From Lunularia cruciata (taxonomy: Eukaryota > Streptophyta > Marchantiopsida > Lunulariales > Lunulariaceae): a stretch of 64,000 bases of DNA. The translations under genes and the position numbers were made by a program. Shown one piece after another: positions 22,960 to 35,334 of this stretch (positions are counted from its first letter, which is position 1; each line of letters begins with the position of its first letter). The notes below the pieces were generated by a model that was given only the letters and a program-made list of their open reading frames with translations, had not been told where the DNA came from and did no database searches. The stretch spans positions 6,763,001-6,827,000 of the forward strand of contig OX419755.1 in NCBI GenBank assembly GCA_948567375.1, in the 5' to 3' direction.

Positions 22960-24507
22960 AGAGTTGATTTAATTGAGAGTGCACTTGGTGTGTCCTCACC
23001 ATTGTTCTGGGACATTGACAAAATTTATGGGGCCTCCAAAGGTCCCAAGTGTTACTCTAGTACAATGGGTACCATTGAGTTGGATGACTTCATCTAGGAA
23101 TTTGATAGTTGGTGTGAGCTGTAGTAGATGCAGAACCCGACTTTTTCACACCCTTCATGGCATGGAAGAGGTTGTTTCAACATTTGGAGGATCCACGAAT
23201 AGTCAACTACCATGAGTTCACAAGAGCTCACTTGGAGGAAATTGAGCTATAGAGACAACATTGGTCTCCAAACTATGTCCTCTATTACTTTTGGCTTGGT
23301 TTCTATGGGTAAATTGGCAGTACCTACAAGTTCTAGCTCTAGTAGCATTGGTGGATCTCTTGTAGTGCTACTACAACTGGAGGTACTACTATAGATGGTG
23401 TGTAGCCCCATGGTAGTGTTCTTCTAAGGTTTCAAGTAGAACTACCAAGGAGTGCGGACTAACAAGCTAAAGAGCTTGTAGGAGTTCCAATGGAAGGTTG
23501 GAGAGAGTTTATGCAAGGCATACACTTGCATGAGATGGCTGATCAGTTTTGCTCAAGGAGTTACGAAGGCCCAAGTAGTCCAGTTTTGGTATGGGATATT
23601 GGATAGGGAGTTGCAACATAGAGTACGTGATGCTACATTATTATGTACTACTTCACCTACTTTGGAGGTGGTCTTTGGTTTGGTTGAGCATATTAAGCTC
23701 AACATGGTGGAAGAGAGAGTGGTGACATCTGGATTTGGTAGGGAGACCTCATCTATAGTTGTTACTTCTTCTAGAGTGCAATAGAGTGCACCACCCCATG
23801 TTGGTTTCCAAGGATAGGGTGGATAGCCCAGATCCTATGGAGTAAGTGGAAGGCCTATTGTAGCTAGATCCTTATCTTAAGTTTTGGGTCAATAGTAGCC
23901 AATGAGTGGTAGTGTTTCTTGTTGGACTTGTGGTGGACCTCACCATAGAAGAGAGTGCACTCAAGGTAGCGGACTTGATACTTCTTGTGCATCACATCCA
24001 ACACAAAGATAGTTTGAGCATTGCCATATATTTGTGAATAATGCATTGACCTACATCTAGCATTACGGAGTGGTATAGCTGCTATGGCAGGTGGTAGAGG
24101 AGCACCAGGGCATGGAGGACGAGGTGGTGGTAGAGGATCCACACCTAATAGGGTTGTAGTACCTACCCTTACTTTTGATACAGCCATGGCTACTTGTATT
24201 GAGCAGTTGGAGCAAAGATTGGCTAGCATGGCCAAAGCTTAGATCAGATTTAGGTGTTGAGACTTCTACCTCATACGTGGGACATAGAGCTGTCTTAGAC
24301 TTCATGTGCGGAGCAACACAAGTGGATGCATCTGCGATAGTGACTAAGAATGCAATATGTGCTCCAGAGCTTAGAGGAGCATTAGTGGAGTTGGACCCAC
24401 AAAGAAGAGAGGCCGGTAGACATGTTAGACTTCCTAGTCTTTTACACTCTTTGAGGCACTACAAACAACATCCATGGCTCCTAGATGTCATAGTGCAGGT
24501 GTGGTAG
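22960..24507 (+). pseudogene. Element C gag, main part
   Basis: Resumes gag of C after the B insertion; aligns through capsid and zinc knuckles with B. Many stops. Its last open stretch (from about 24260) runs to 24507, overlapping the protease frame that opens near 24474 in another frame. This overlap suggests that pol was made by ribosomal frameshifting in the ancestor. Confidence 0.85.
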
Positions 24508-26080
24508 GTGGTGATGGGGTGCATGATAGAAGACCTACTAGTCAGCCACCTACTACTACACAGACTAAATCTAGCATGATGTTAGAGGCGGATCAGCTGA
24601 TTATGTGCTTTCAATTATTCTCAACCAATGACATGTTTACATTGGGAGTTGACCCAACCCCAATGTTACAATTGGCTGCCATGCTTTGTGAGAGTAAAGA
24701 TGATGTGGTTCCTGCTACAAGAGTAGAGGTGGTTGATAGTGGAGTTGACTTGGTTGAGGAGCATGGGATCCACTTAGTAACCAATGGTTTATGGTAGGCA
24801 GTAACGGTGTAATACCAAGAGCTAGCCATATGATCTAGATGTGAAATTTGGTTTAGTAACATCTAGAATGATGTTATACATGATGTTTGAAATAGATCAG
24901 ATAGAAGTATCACCAAAATAGTACTTCTACTAATAGGGCAGAAACCAAAAAGACTTGAGAACCTTAGAACCAATAGCTAGACATATGATTTAAAGGTGAG
25001 AATTGGTTTGGTAACATCTGGAAGGATGTTACACATGATGGACTAAACAGATCAGAAAGAGGTATCACCAAAAGGTGACTTCTACTAATAGAGTAGGAAC
25101 CAAAATATGCCTGAAATCTTTGAAGGCAATTTTGGAGGCCTAAACAGATGAATTAGGCCTCGGAAATGTGCAGATTCCACCCCCTCCCCCCCCCCCAACA
25201 AAGGAAAGGCTAGCCTACCCTCCCCTGCTTTGTCTCGTCTAGAGCTTTCCAACGGTACCTTACGTGATTTTGAGATTCCCACAGGAATATTCCCTAAAAG
25301 ATTCCCTCCGGTCAAAGCTTGTTTGACCAACCAGATAGGACCTAGAACAGACATGTCACCCATCCAAGTAAGTAATCCAAGGGTGGAGCTTGCTGACATG
25401 TCACCTATCTATGTCCCAATCCTATGGTGGAGCTTCCTTGGCGGAGATCCTCTTTGTCTATATAATAAAGAGAAGGTGCTCCCTTGGAGCATCGATTGTT
25501 TGAGTGTGCAATCTGTGTTTTCTCTCTTCTCTTGTCCTCGGAGTATTACAAACGGCTGGATTGGAGGAGTTACCAACTAGACCGGCCTTTGAGGGAACAC
25601 AATTTACACCTAGAGTTGTCTTATTGGATAACCAAAGGGAGAAGTTTTTTGGTGAGACCTTCAAGGAAGGTCTATATATCATAGAAGATCTTACTTAACT
25701 TTGGTACGTAGCCCCTTATGTTGGGGAAGGCTACAATTGTCGGTTTGGAGTTACGAAAGATCAATGTGGAGAGGTGTCTATTTCAAATCTAGACATCTCT
25801 AAGGGGTGGTTCTACATAGTACATCACATGTGGAGAGCTTGTTGTTAAGATTCAGCCTAATCATCCAATTGATAGCTATATCGTGAGAGCTTAGGCCATT
25901 GCGACCGTAGTTGAGTCATATGATGTGTTAGTTGGGGGAGTAGTATTGTACTCCATGGGTTTCAATATTGACTATTGGGAGGAGATAGCCTCCTATAGAC
26001 CAGGTTGGCAGTCAAGTGAGAGATGAGTATGTCACCTACCAGTATGCTTCAGTAGTGGTAGTCTTGGCACACTACAATTC
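24474..26080 (+). pseudogene. Element C protease, split by a solo LTR
   Basis: Aligns with the protease of B. The open part 24474-24797 is clear; it is then interrupted by an S1 solo LTR and continues from 25556 to about 26080 with the same end region as B. Broken by stops. Confidence 0.82.
24808..25550 (+). repeat. Solo LTR, family S1 (743 bp), with exact TSD
   Basis: Starts TGTAATACC and ends GTATTACA, with 5-bp TSD AACGG at 24803-24807 and 25551-25555. Same family as the D LTR (34697-35290), inverse orientation. It has a TATATAA box near 25460. It is longer than the other copies because a unit of about 140 bp near its start occurs twice (about 24815-24960 and 24961-25105). A run of 13 or more C lies near 25180-25195. 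Confidence 0.9.
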
Positions 26081-26084
26081 GGGA

Positions 26085-27110
26085 CCATGGCGGCTTTAGT
26101 TTTAGATTTCAATGGTTTTGTTACTTTTCTTGGTGACTTATTGGAGGGGAATGCCTTGTGAGCCGGCCTGTCTCTCACTATGGATGAACCTATGATGGCT
26201 ATTATGGTAGCGCACCACGGACTAAGAAGGCAAGGAACCCCAACTCCATCATACTCCTCCAAGGCTAACACTCCAAGACTCAAGACATTGCTCACTATAG
26301 AACTCAATGAGAGAGATAATTGCAAATGAAAGGATGATGAGTACCTCCTCACCCTTGGTTTATATACTTGTGAAATAGTTACATACTAAAGCTACTATTT
26401 ACTATAGTAACTCAAGTTATTAGGCTAAAAATCAAGTAAAGTCAAAAAGTATAAAGAAATATCCATCCACATAAGTATATTCTACTAAGCATGTGATCTT
26501 ATCTTGATCCAACCACTAAGTCAAGGATTCCTTCACATGGGCTATCCTTGGATTATAGAAGAATCCAAAACAAAAAGGCTTGCAGGCCCAAGAGTTCTCA
26601 ACTCTTTCTTCAAAGCCAAACACCTAGGAATAATACCAAGTCAATACACTAGAATCCAAAATAGTGGTGCTCATCTTTTCCACTTCCTCTAAAGTAAGGT
26701 CCCCATTATCTTAGCTATGACTAACTTTAGCTAATCATGACTAATGTAGAATCATCCTTTATCTCTATATAAATAATATCTCTCAAGTATTTGTAATACC
26801 AAGCTAAATATCACAATACCACACACATGCATAAATGGGTGTTACAACCCATGTAGAAGATACTCTAGTACCAAAGGAGATCACTCAGATTTGGAGTATG
26901 AGTGGGATTGTTCTATCTACCTTGGATATTCCTTTATGGAGTTCAGAGGAAGGATTGCAGCAAGATGCAGATTAGTTGGTGCAATATGCTTAGAGTGAAG
27001 CCTTTGTACCACTAGGCAACTAATGTGTGAGGATGAGCCTCCATAGTCAATTACCTTGACACCTTTGGATACCACACTCATTGCTTGGTAGTATCCAATA
27101 GAAGGACTAT
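26085..27110 (+). pseudogene. Element C protease-methyltransferase spacer, split by solo LTR
   Basis: Collinear with 18262-18567 of B once the S2 LTR at 26157-26846 is removed. No recognised domain. Multiple stops. Confidence 0.7.
26157..26846 (-). repeat. Solo LTR, family S2 (690 bp)
   Basis: Plus strand TGTGAGCC to GGTGTTACA. The flanks are gcct (26153-26156) and accc (26847-26850); B has gccc at the target, so both flanks differ by one transition from a 4-bp TSD. Closely similar to 11029-11720 in the other orientation. Confidence 0.85.
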
Positions 27111-28110
27111 GTTAATTAGAGTTGTTTGGTGGGATTAAGATTGGACTAGTTGTGGTACTATAGGTGAGTATACGAGTATAGAGGTACTTGTATGTGGAGA
27201 GAGATGAGACTATTAGGCAAGCCTCTCTACATCATGTGGCACACTTGGCCTATTGGTATCTTGAGTTATTACCAATATCATGAGTCAAAGGTTACCAAAA
27301 GACCCTTCCAATAGACATTTCCTTGCTAGGGATGTAGGATTTGGAGAGACATGGTCCCATTCATTTGGTGATTTCTGAATGGCCATGTTAGAGACATACA
27401 TGTGTTGTCTAAGATTTGGGTCTTTAGGATCCTTATTTTGGTGTGTTTTGGGAGATGGTACAGATACTATGACATCTCCAAGTTCATAGTCTATTTCTCT
27501 AGCTTACATTTTGGAGAACATCCCTTTGATGGGTGATTCTTGTACATAGGTGGTGGTAAGTACACATCAGGTCCGTTCTTGGATGGGACCTACCATGGTG
27601 TTGGATGCAGCCAAAGTGGGATCACATGCTCATCATCTTTGTCTTTGGTGGATGAACCTCTTACCTAGAGAGGTGTGACAGTGCTCTTATGACATGATTC
27701 AATGACTAGACTACATCATTGTTGATGACATCTTGGATGTTGGGCGTCAGTCTCAAATAGTGGTAATGGCTGATAGGTCACATATGGCAATGGGGAACCT
27801 AGCTAGACAGCCTAGAGCCACTTTTCCCACACTTATGAGTTTCCTAGGCTCTCATGCTTTTTGAGAGAGAGGTCTTGGATTGGTTTGGGACTCATAATTA
27901 CAATAGTTGGTGGAACCCAATGCCGATGAGAGAGAGCATGCAATGGGTTTTTTCACCGGTACTACTATTTTTCCAGTAGTGTTAAAGGCATCCAGGTGTT
28001 AGGTCAGGCTATGGACCTTAATTTTTTGACCTAAATTGTGAGCCTTGGCTTGGTAGAGTAGCATAGGATGTGCTTGATAGGCATCACCACTCAAACACTT
28101 ATTAGCCTTG
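27111..28110 (+). pseudogene. Element C C5 cytosine DNA methyltransferase remnant
   Basis: Same domain as in B. Motif I LELFGGI and the catalytic Pro-Cys (EWPC near 27380) are readable; the rest has many stops. The plus-strand position between protease and RT is the same as in B, so the domain was in the family before the two copies separated. It is inactive. Confidence 0.85.
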
Positions 28111-28480
28111 TGCTTATCAAGACAATTGAAGCACATGTTGGGGATGATGGACCAAGTGAACAAGGTATTCTTGGGACACATCCAGTGGCTACTAGAGAGA
28201 GTAGTCTACTTGGAGTCCATCCAGGTGAGTATGGGCTACTTGAATTACACTCTTGGTCTACTTGGGATGCAGGAAGAGGACGTATGGAGCTTGCAGCCAA
28301 ATCAGAGGGAGTTTTTCACATTGAGGTTGGGACATCTAGTGCTTGGGAGACACTACTACTCCCAAGGGCCCAATGTAGCAACCACTTAATACATCTTCCA
28401 CTCCTAAGACAGTTATAGAGGATACTTGGGAGCCAGATCTTGGATCCAAGCTTATAGGAGAGGAAAGACGTAGAGTTTGG
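28111..28480 (+). pseudogene. Element C methyltransferase-RT spacer
   Basis: The frame starting at 28108 reads 93 codons collinear with the B frame at 16848-17141 (both with EDVWSLQP and REFFT). It lies in another frame from the methyltransferase. Function not recognised. Confidence 0.6.
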
Positions 28481-29110
28481 AGGTTTTTGAGGAGCTACAC
28501 AAGTTGTTTTACCTTTAATATGAAGGATTTGGGTGCTCTAAAAGGGCTTGATATTTGGATTGAGTTGACTAGCAATACACCAATTTTTTGATGTCCCTAG
28601 AGATATAGTGACATGGAGCGAGCATTGATTTGGAGCCAGAGTAGTGATCTTTTTGAGGCTAGTTTGGTAGAGATTTCACATGGAGAGTATGCATCAACTA
28701 CAATGATGCTAGCCAAGGAGGATATGTATGGAAACTACACAAATAGGTGGACGTGTGGAGATTACCATCCTATCAACCAATAGATTAGGGCTGATCGGTA
28801 TGTCATGCCTACATTGGAGAGAGATCTATGATGCGAGTGGGCATGCAAAGGTCTTCAATGCTTTGGATCTTTGAGCAAGATATCATTAATTGCCAATCAA
28901 AGAGGAAGATAAGTCCAAGACAACATTTTGGGCTATTGATTCTCATGGCAATGATGTGTTATATTAGTGGAAGTTCTTACTATTTGGGTTAAAGAACTCT
29001 CTTGCCAAGTTCTAGAAGGTCATGGACAGGATCCTAGCTGGATTGGGATTTTGCTCAATGTTATATTGATGACACTTTGGTCTATAGCACTATTGTGGAG
29101 GAGCATGAGA
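28481..29110 (+). pseudogene. Element C reverse transcriptase remnant
   Basis: Aligns with RT of B; the TLDL and YIDD regions are recognisable but the frame is broken by stops and small indels. Confidence 0.85.
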
Positions 29111-29870
29111 GACAACTATTGGAGGTGTTTGAGAGATTGAGATCTCATGGACTCAAATTACATCTTGGAAAGTGTAGGTTCTTCCATGAGTAGCTTGAGT
29201 ATTTGGGTCACATTATCTACCTTGGAGGACTTGGTGTTTAGCAGAGCAAGGTAGAAGCCATTGTACATCTTCCTCAGCCTACGGATGTGAGCAGAGTGTG
29301 AGCATTCCTTGAGTTGGTGAAGTTCTATTGCCGCTTTGTTAGAGGATCTAGTGCCATTACCAAGGCCTTGACAAAGCTAACCAAGCTTACACAGGAGTGG
29401 TGTTGGGGAGATGAGTAGGGGAGAGCTTTTTTAGTGCTCAAGGAGAGGTTGACATCTACTCTTATTTTGAGGAGACCAATCAAAGGATGACCATTTCAGG
29501 TTCACACTGATTGGGGTATGTTGGGGCTTGCAACAATGCTCACTTAGCATGATGATGAAGGGAAGGAGTTTGTGGTGGCATATGCTAGTCATTCCAACAA
29601 TTCAGCAAAAGCAAATTATATTTCATATGAGAGGGATTGCTTGGTAGCAATATGGGTAGTAGCACATTTCTGATGTTACCTACTTAGTACCTATTTTCAT
29701 CACTGATCATCAACCATTGAAGTGGTTGATGGAGTCCGATAAACTTTTAGGGAAGCTTGCACAATGGGCTTTGATTTTATGAGAGTATGATTTCATGATT
29801 ATTCACAGACCTAGAGTGGTGAACTGTGATGCAGATGGGTTGAGTAAAAACCCATGTCCTAGCCAACAAG
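29111..29870 (+). pseudogene. Element C RNase H remnant
   Basis: Aligns with 15520-16224 of B. Numerous stops. Confidence 0.82.
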
Positions 29871-31155
29871 ATTAGACCGCAACACATTGGCATGGTGAGA
29901 CAAATGAAGAGATGGTGTCAGGTTGGCTCACATCTTTCTTTCTTTGTATATTTTTTGAGGCTTTGGTGATATCTCTCTGAATGCATTTAGGATGAGTTAT
30001 TGAGGTCATAGATCTAGAGAGTAGAAATAGTGGTACAATTCAGCGAGACATTCATGATGATGTCTTAATGATGGACTATCTTTGCACTAGTGTTGTGGGT
30101 AGCACAACTGGGACCAAGGAGAGAGATTTTGTCCTTCATCAAGCCAAACGGTTCAAATTGGAAGGCAGACACCTTCTTTGTGTATGGGAGGATCATAGAG
30201 TGAGAGTAGTACCACTTCTATCTTAGAAACTACAATTGGTCCGTCATGCTCATGAGAAGCTATGACATTTTGAAGTAAAGCATACATATAGCTTACTCCA
30301 TAGTCATTATTGGTGGTGTAGTATGCAAACCTATGTACAACAATTTATTGCAAGATGTGTGGTTTGTGATTGAGTTAGAGTATCATTTAATGCTCCTATC
30401 CTACAATTACATCCATTACCTATCATAAGATTGGGTTACCGTTGGAGTATGGACTTTGCTGGACCTTTCCCATTTTTTGTGAGGCATCATCATATGTTTT
30501 GGTGATGGTCAAGCAATTCTCCAAGTAGATTGAGTTGGCGGCACTTCTTGACAAGTCCAGTGAAAGGACGGCTTACTCATTCTTGGATCAGGTTCTTAGT
30601 CATTTTGGTGCACCAACTAAGGTTTTGACTGATCAAGGTATAGAGTTCTTGGGAGAGTTTTAGGTCTTGTGTGACAAGGCTTTGATTGATCATCATACTA
30701 CCTCTTGAGATCACCTTGAGGCAGATGGCTTAGTAGAGAGAGTGGTTTAGACAATGAAGAGAGGATTGCAAAAGTATGGTTTGTAGAGAGGTCACTTGGG
30801 AGATTGGGATCTCCAGTTACCTTGGTTGTCCTTGGGCTATTGGTTCAATTAGCAAGCCTTCTTAGCATCCTTCTCTCTTTACTTTCTACTCTATAGATGA
30901 GATCCAAATTTACTTGCAGCCATTCATCAAGATGCTATTGTAGTGTTGGACTTGGATGATCTAGATGTATGGATGCATGCATGTTCTCAATGAGCAAAGA
31001 TCTTTTGGAGAGCAATGTTGATGGCCTTTGAGAACTTTGTGATAGCTCAGCATAAGGATACCTTATGTTATGCTACCATTTAAGGGGGAGGTTACAGATT
31101 CTCAATCCATCAATTTTGTCTAGATGACTATATATATCTATAACAAATAGCACCA
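29871..31155 (+). pseudogene. Element C integrase remnant
   Basis: Aligns with 14146-15519 of B, including the VLTDQG block near 30625. Frame destroyed. Confidence 0.82.
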
Positions 31156-31490
31156 ATGACACTTGATGTTTCTATAGGCCACACTATCTTGAGAGTGCAT
31201 GAGGTCTTGCCATCTAGAGTCCTTGTGTTGGAAGGATGTGATGGTGTTGTTTGGAAGGACCATGTGCATAATTGTGCGCCATGCCACCTCCCAAATATTG
31301 ATGGTACTATGGACCTAAGCTTGACACTTATACATGCAAGCTTGTAGTGTATGTTATGCGGCTCTTCTAGTGGAGCTGCTATTATGTTAGTCTGTGATAG
31401 CTATTTGAGAGGATGGCATATTGTATGCATGCAATATGCCAATCTTCTCCTCTCATGGTGGTTCCTTAGGGACAATGGTTATGTTCTAGA
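31156..31490 (+). pseudogene. Element C PHD-finger remnant
   Basis: The open part (31156-31347) matches the integrase-PHD joint of B. The Cys pairs of the PHD finger can be followed to WLCSRC before the final stop near 31490. A TAG interrupts it at a codon that is Gln in B, while the B stop codon is Gln here. Confidence 0.8.
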
Positions 31491-31573
31491 TGTATTTGAC
31501 CTATAGCTAGTACATCCTTTATATGGTATAGATTGCAGACAAGTGTCTAACAAGGAGGCTTGATAGCACCTAA

Positions 31574-33507
31574 TGTGGTACACACATTTTTCATTTTGGA
31601 CAAGTTTTGAAGAAGAGGTGCCTTGCTGAAACCAAATGGAGAAGAAATAAGGGGAAACTTGTGTTTTGATCAAGCTTGAGCAAGTTGGCTCCGTATTGGA
31701 GGAAGGAGGACTCGGATTGGATCAAACCTGAAGAAGCTTACTTTGTGTCAGAGGAGGAAAAAACTTAGATTAGACGCCAAAGGAGGGCAAACCCGAAGGG
31801 GGAAGGGAAATTGCAGGTCAAGATTCTTGCAGGGGCCATATCTCAGTGATAACAAGTCCAAATCATAAGTGTTATATCTCGTTAGAAGCATCTTGTTCAT
31901 AGCTTTCCATTGCTACCAAAATCGCAAAGTTTGGAGGTTTTTACAAGAAGTTAAAAGCATTTGAATTTTTGGGAGTAGATGTATAGAGTAGTTAAATGTC
32001 TTTGGGTTGGTGTCTTTGGGTCAATGTGACTTCAGACTTCGGACTTGAGACTTTGGACTTTGGACTTCGGGTTTACACAACTTTGGGTTAGAAGCTTCTT
32101 TGCCTCAAGACGAAGATGACTAGATCTGAGATAGTCGGACCTTGGAGTGCAGTGAAAGTGACTTCGGGAATCTTGCCAGAGGCATTAAAGAGAGTTAAGA
32201 TAGAGAAAAAATAGATAGTTATGATACCCATGACTTCAATTTCAGTTCTGATTGAAGATAGGATAGAATTAGAGGAGAAATAGCAATGGTGAATAAACCC
32301 AAAGTGTAGGATCAAATAGTAAGTGTGTCTTTGGGTTAGTTACATGAGAGATTAGGGGAAAGTGAGTTACAAATTGAAAGTGTATATAGTGTACCCATGC
32401 TTTCAATTACAACTCTTGATAAGGATATAGTAGAATTAGCAAAGGAATTGATAGTAGCTAGACCCGAAGTAGATAACATAAGAGTGCAGATGTCTTTGGA
32501 GTTACCATTGGAGACATTAGAGAAGAGTAGGTCAGGAGATAAGGAGTTAGATAGATTACTCACTAGTGGAATTGCAAATCAGGAAAGAGAACTGTTAGAA
32601 TTGGTAGATGAATTCGGAGTTGTGAAACCCGAGGATAGAGTGGTAGTGAGTGAAGTTACTTTGGGATTGGGTTTGAAAGCTGAGGAAGAAGTAGACATCG
32701 GATCGGATTAGAAACAGTTTTGAGATTTGAAGAGGCAGATATGAGGAGTTGCATTGTCATTTTAGATCTGTAGGTTTGTAGAGTTATTAGGAAACGGTAT
32801 AGTTGTTAGAATTGTTGTTTGCTTCACTATTTAAGCATGGCATTTGCAGTTATATGTTTTTCAGTGCTCATTATTTTTGAGAATAGATAAAGCAAAGTGT
32901 TATGAAGCAGTACTCGTCACTTGAGCTTAATTATGAGTATCAACGTTATGCTTGTGTTTGTGAGTGTGTGGAGAAATTTGAAGTGCAAATCAGTGTGCTT
33001 GTTGGATGTTGGATTCTGTAGCCTTGATCTTCATTCTATATGTTTGATCTTGAGTGAAGTGCAATCGGAGCAATGCCTTGATAGATTTGAGAGGAATTGT
33101 AGTGTTAGCAGTATTTTGCATTTGTGAGTGCAGTGTAATGTCGATGTGAAATAATTTCAATCAAGGAAGTTGTACCTTTAGTGGAGGAGTGGAACACAAT
33201 TCTAAGGCAAAGTCATTTTGTAGTGAAGTGCCATTTTTGGGAGAGCCTGAATCATCACAATCAAGATTGTTTGGAAAGATTTGATAGAGTTGTGATTAAG
33301 TGTGACAAATTGTCGTGACTAGACTGCAAATCAGTGCTTGTTACTCTCTTTTGGATGTGGTTTCTACTTGAGAGATTAAGGACACAACCAAGAAGAATTG
33401 AAGTTGTTACGTTGACTTTGTATTTGGAAATTTTTGACTAGTATCTCTGTGGGAACAAACTTTACTTACCTGATTATTGCAAAAGTGATATTTGCCAGGT
33501 TGTCACA
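31574..33507 (+). mobile_element. E-family unit E1 (1,934 bp) with TSD and a small acidic ORF
   Basis: Starts TGTGGTACACACA, ends GGTTGTCACA; flanks cctaa (31569-31573) and cccaa (33508-33512), the latter matching the B target apart from transitions. Ends and the last 0.8 kb match element E (40720-41579). Inside, an ORF (32397-32711, 104 codons, acidic, helical-looking) resembles a decayed stretch of E. A TATTTAA-like box near 32830 and a tail with GTGGGAACAAAC before the 3' end are LTR-like. Either a long solo LTR or a small non-autonomous element. Confidence 0.72.
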
Positions 33508-33606
33508 CCCAACCTCTTGATCTTTTGCCCACCAAAGGGTATACTATATACTTGGAGTAGATGGCTATTTGGAGTTAGAGGGATCTAACCACCAACTAAG
33601 GAGGTG
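33508..33606 (+). other. Element C 3' untranslated part, after E1
   Basis: Aligns with 13678-13790 of B (tail with the string AGTAGATGGCTAT and the reverse complement of the CCGCCAGC region). Resumes at the E1 TSD. Confidence 0.7.
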
Positions 33607-33713
33607 ATTATGGCACTTTAGAGTCCATGTATGACTTATATGTGAGTTGTGCTTCTATAGTGTGTGATATTGACAATAATATATGTTGTGTAGCAATGTA
33701 TATAGGCACGTCA
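33607..33713 (+). repeat. Element C inner Y block (B1)
   Basis: Starts ATTATGGCACTTTAGAGTC, ends near GGCACGTCA. Matches the Y blocks of B with transitions. Confidence 0.85.
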
Positions 33714-33715
33714 AT

Positions 33716-34119
33716 TGTCATACCATTTGTAGTATTGCACCTAGATTGCTTGGACTCTAGAGTATTAATGTTGGTAGTTAGTATTATTTTGGTAGTTATT
33801 CATAGACTACTTGTTGATGGTCAGATTTTGTGTTTGGGGTACTTACTACATGGTGGGGCTCACAGTTACTTAACACCATTTGCATTGTTAGGTGTGTCAA
33901 GACCATTTGAAGTAGCTCTAGAGAGCTCACTTCTTTATTGTTGAGCCTTCAAGTTCTTGGCTATGGTGGATAAAGGCCAACAAGCATCACCTAGATTCTC
34001 TTAGCTAGAGTAGGTGTGGCTTGACTTTAATCAATGCTTAGTTGTTGGCAAATTATAGAGTGATAGATCAAGTACTAATCTAATTGAGTGTGTTTTAAGT
34101 TGTGTAAACAAACTGATTG
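33716..34119 (+). repeat. Element C 3' X block (A2)
   Basis: Starts TGTCATACCATTTGTAG, ends AAACTGATTG. About 50 bp shorter than the 5' X of C through deletions. Confidence 0.85.
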
Positions 34120-34226
34120 ATTGTAGCTCTTTAGAGTCCATTTATGACTTATGTATGAATTGTGCTTCTATAGTGTGTGATATTGACAGTGATGTATGTT
34201 GTGTAGCAATGTATACATGCACAATA
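34120..34226 (+). repeat. Element C outer Y block (B2)
   Basis: Second Y copy, ending ACAATA against the TSD TGGC. Confirms, independently of B, that the element ends with Y at its 3' side only. Confidence 0.87.
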
Positions 34227-34696
34227 TGGCAATGATGAAGCTAAGATAGACTACCTTTATCATAAAGCAACAAGCTATATTTTTCCATCTCATGTTTGCA
34301 GGAGAGAGTGTAAATTGGGCAAGGTGTTTCTACCTAAGGACAAGGCAAATGATAGTGCAGCAGAGAATGGACTTGCTGCTTCACTATTTCATACCTTTTG
34401 CAACCCATTACTACTTAAGATTGAATTGCTCAGCTTGAGGAGAGAAGACAAATTGTATCATATTTCTATCCAAACTTGCATCAAGATGTGGATGAGGAGG
34501 AGAAGTGATACATGGTGGAGATCAAGGAGAGTTACTAGCATTTTGCAAGAATTAGACAAGAGAATACTTTTCCAATTCCAATACCTTGATTGAAGAAGAG
34601 AAGCCAACCCAAAGATATTGTTTCTCCAACCAAGTGGAGGACAACTCGTTGATTGAATCTAAGTCAAGCGGTAGCGGTAGTTGACCTATCATCAAG
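34227..34696 (+). pseudogene. Element E, middle part
   Basis: Continues E after C. A plus-strand open stretch (34315-34593, 92 codons) is a fragment of an unrecognised protein. Cut at 34697 by D; TCAAG at 34692-34696 may be the TSD of D. Confidence 0.5.
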
Positions 34697-35290
34697 TGTA
34701 ATGTTTCAAGGATAGGAGAACCCCTAAGATAATTAGAAGAGAAGAAACACAAAGCTTTAGCCCTCAATACTCTAATGCTTGAAAAGAGCACCTTGTCTTT
34801 ATTATATGATAAAGATAATCCACTCAAAGGAAGCTCCACTCTTGGACCAAATACATGGATTGGTGATATGTCAACAAGCTCCACCCTTAAATTAATTATA
34901 TGGATGAGTGACATGTTTTTCCTTGTTCTATTTGCTTAGTCAAACAAGTTTGACCAAAGAGAATCTCTAGGGAATCATCCTACAAGAACCTCAAAATAGC
35001 ATGGGTGAAGTATTGTTGGAAAGCTCTTAATAAGACAAAAATTAGGGAGAGAAAGCTTGTCTTCTTGCCCAAAGTGGAGGAGGACCATTTTATTTTTGAG
35101 GTCTAGTTCATCCATTTAGGCCTCCAAAATTGGCTCTAAAATTGTGTTTTTGGCTCCTACTCTATTAGTAAAAGTACTCATTTAGTGGCACCTCTATGTG
35201 ATCTACTTAGACTATCATACATAATATCCTTGTAGATGTTACCAAACCAATTTCCACCTCTAGATAATATATCTAGCTAATGGTATTACA
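34697..35290 (-). repeat. D 3' LTR (family S1)
   Basis: Plus strand TGTAATGTTTCAAGG to GGTATTACA. A classic polypurine tract adjoins its inner end, which links the solo S1 LTRs of the window to this chromovirus family. A TATA-type box lies near 34800 on the minus strand. Confidence 0.85.
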
Positions 35291-35334
35291 AATATCTTCC
35301 CTTTTAAGATAACAACAACATTGCAAAATTGTTG

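Larger units (their letters stand above)
10487..34226 (+). mobile_element. Element C: methyltransferase-bearing Ty3-like element, split by five insertions
   Basis: It starts with X (10487) and ends with Y (34226) between 4-bp TSDs TGGC (10483-10486 and 34227-34230). Removing B, two S2 LTRs, one S1 LTR and the unit at 31574 leaves about 9.7 kb, collinear with B in opposite orientation. Order: X, leader, gag, protease, methyltransferase, RT, RNase H, integrase, PHD finger, Y, X, Y. It is heavily C-to-T decayed, with stops throughout, and older than B, which lies inside its gag. Confidence 0.92.

Noticed and set aside
25175..25198. C homopolymer as a polypurine tract on the minus strand.
   Set aside because: It lies inside a solo LTR and not next to an LTR end.
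34315..34593. Independent gene of 92 codons.
   Set aside because: It lies inside element E, between the insertions of C and D, and has no intact start or known domain.
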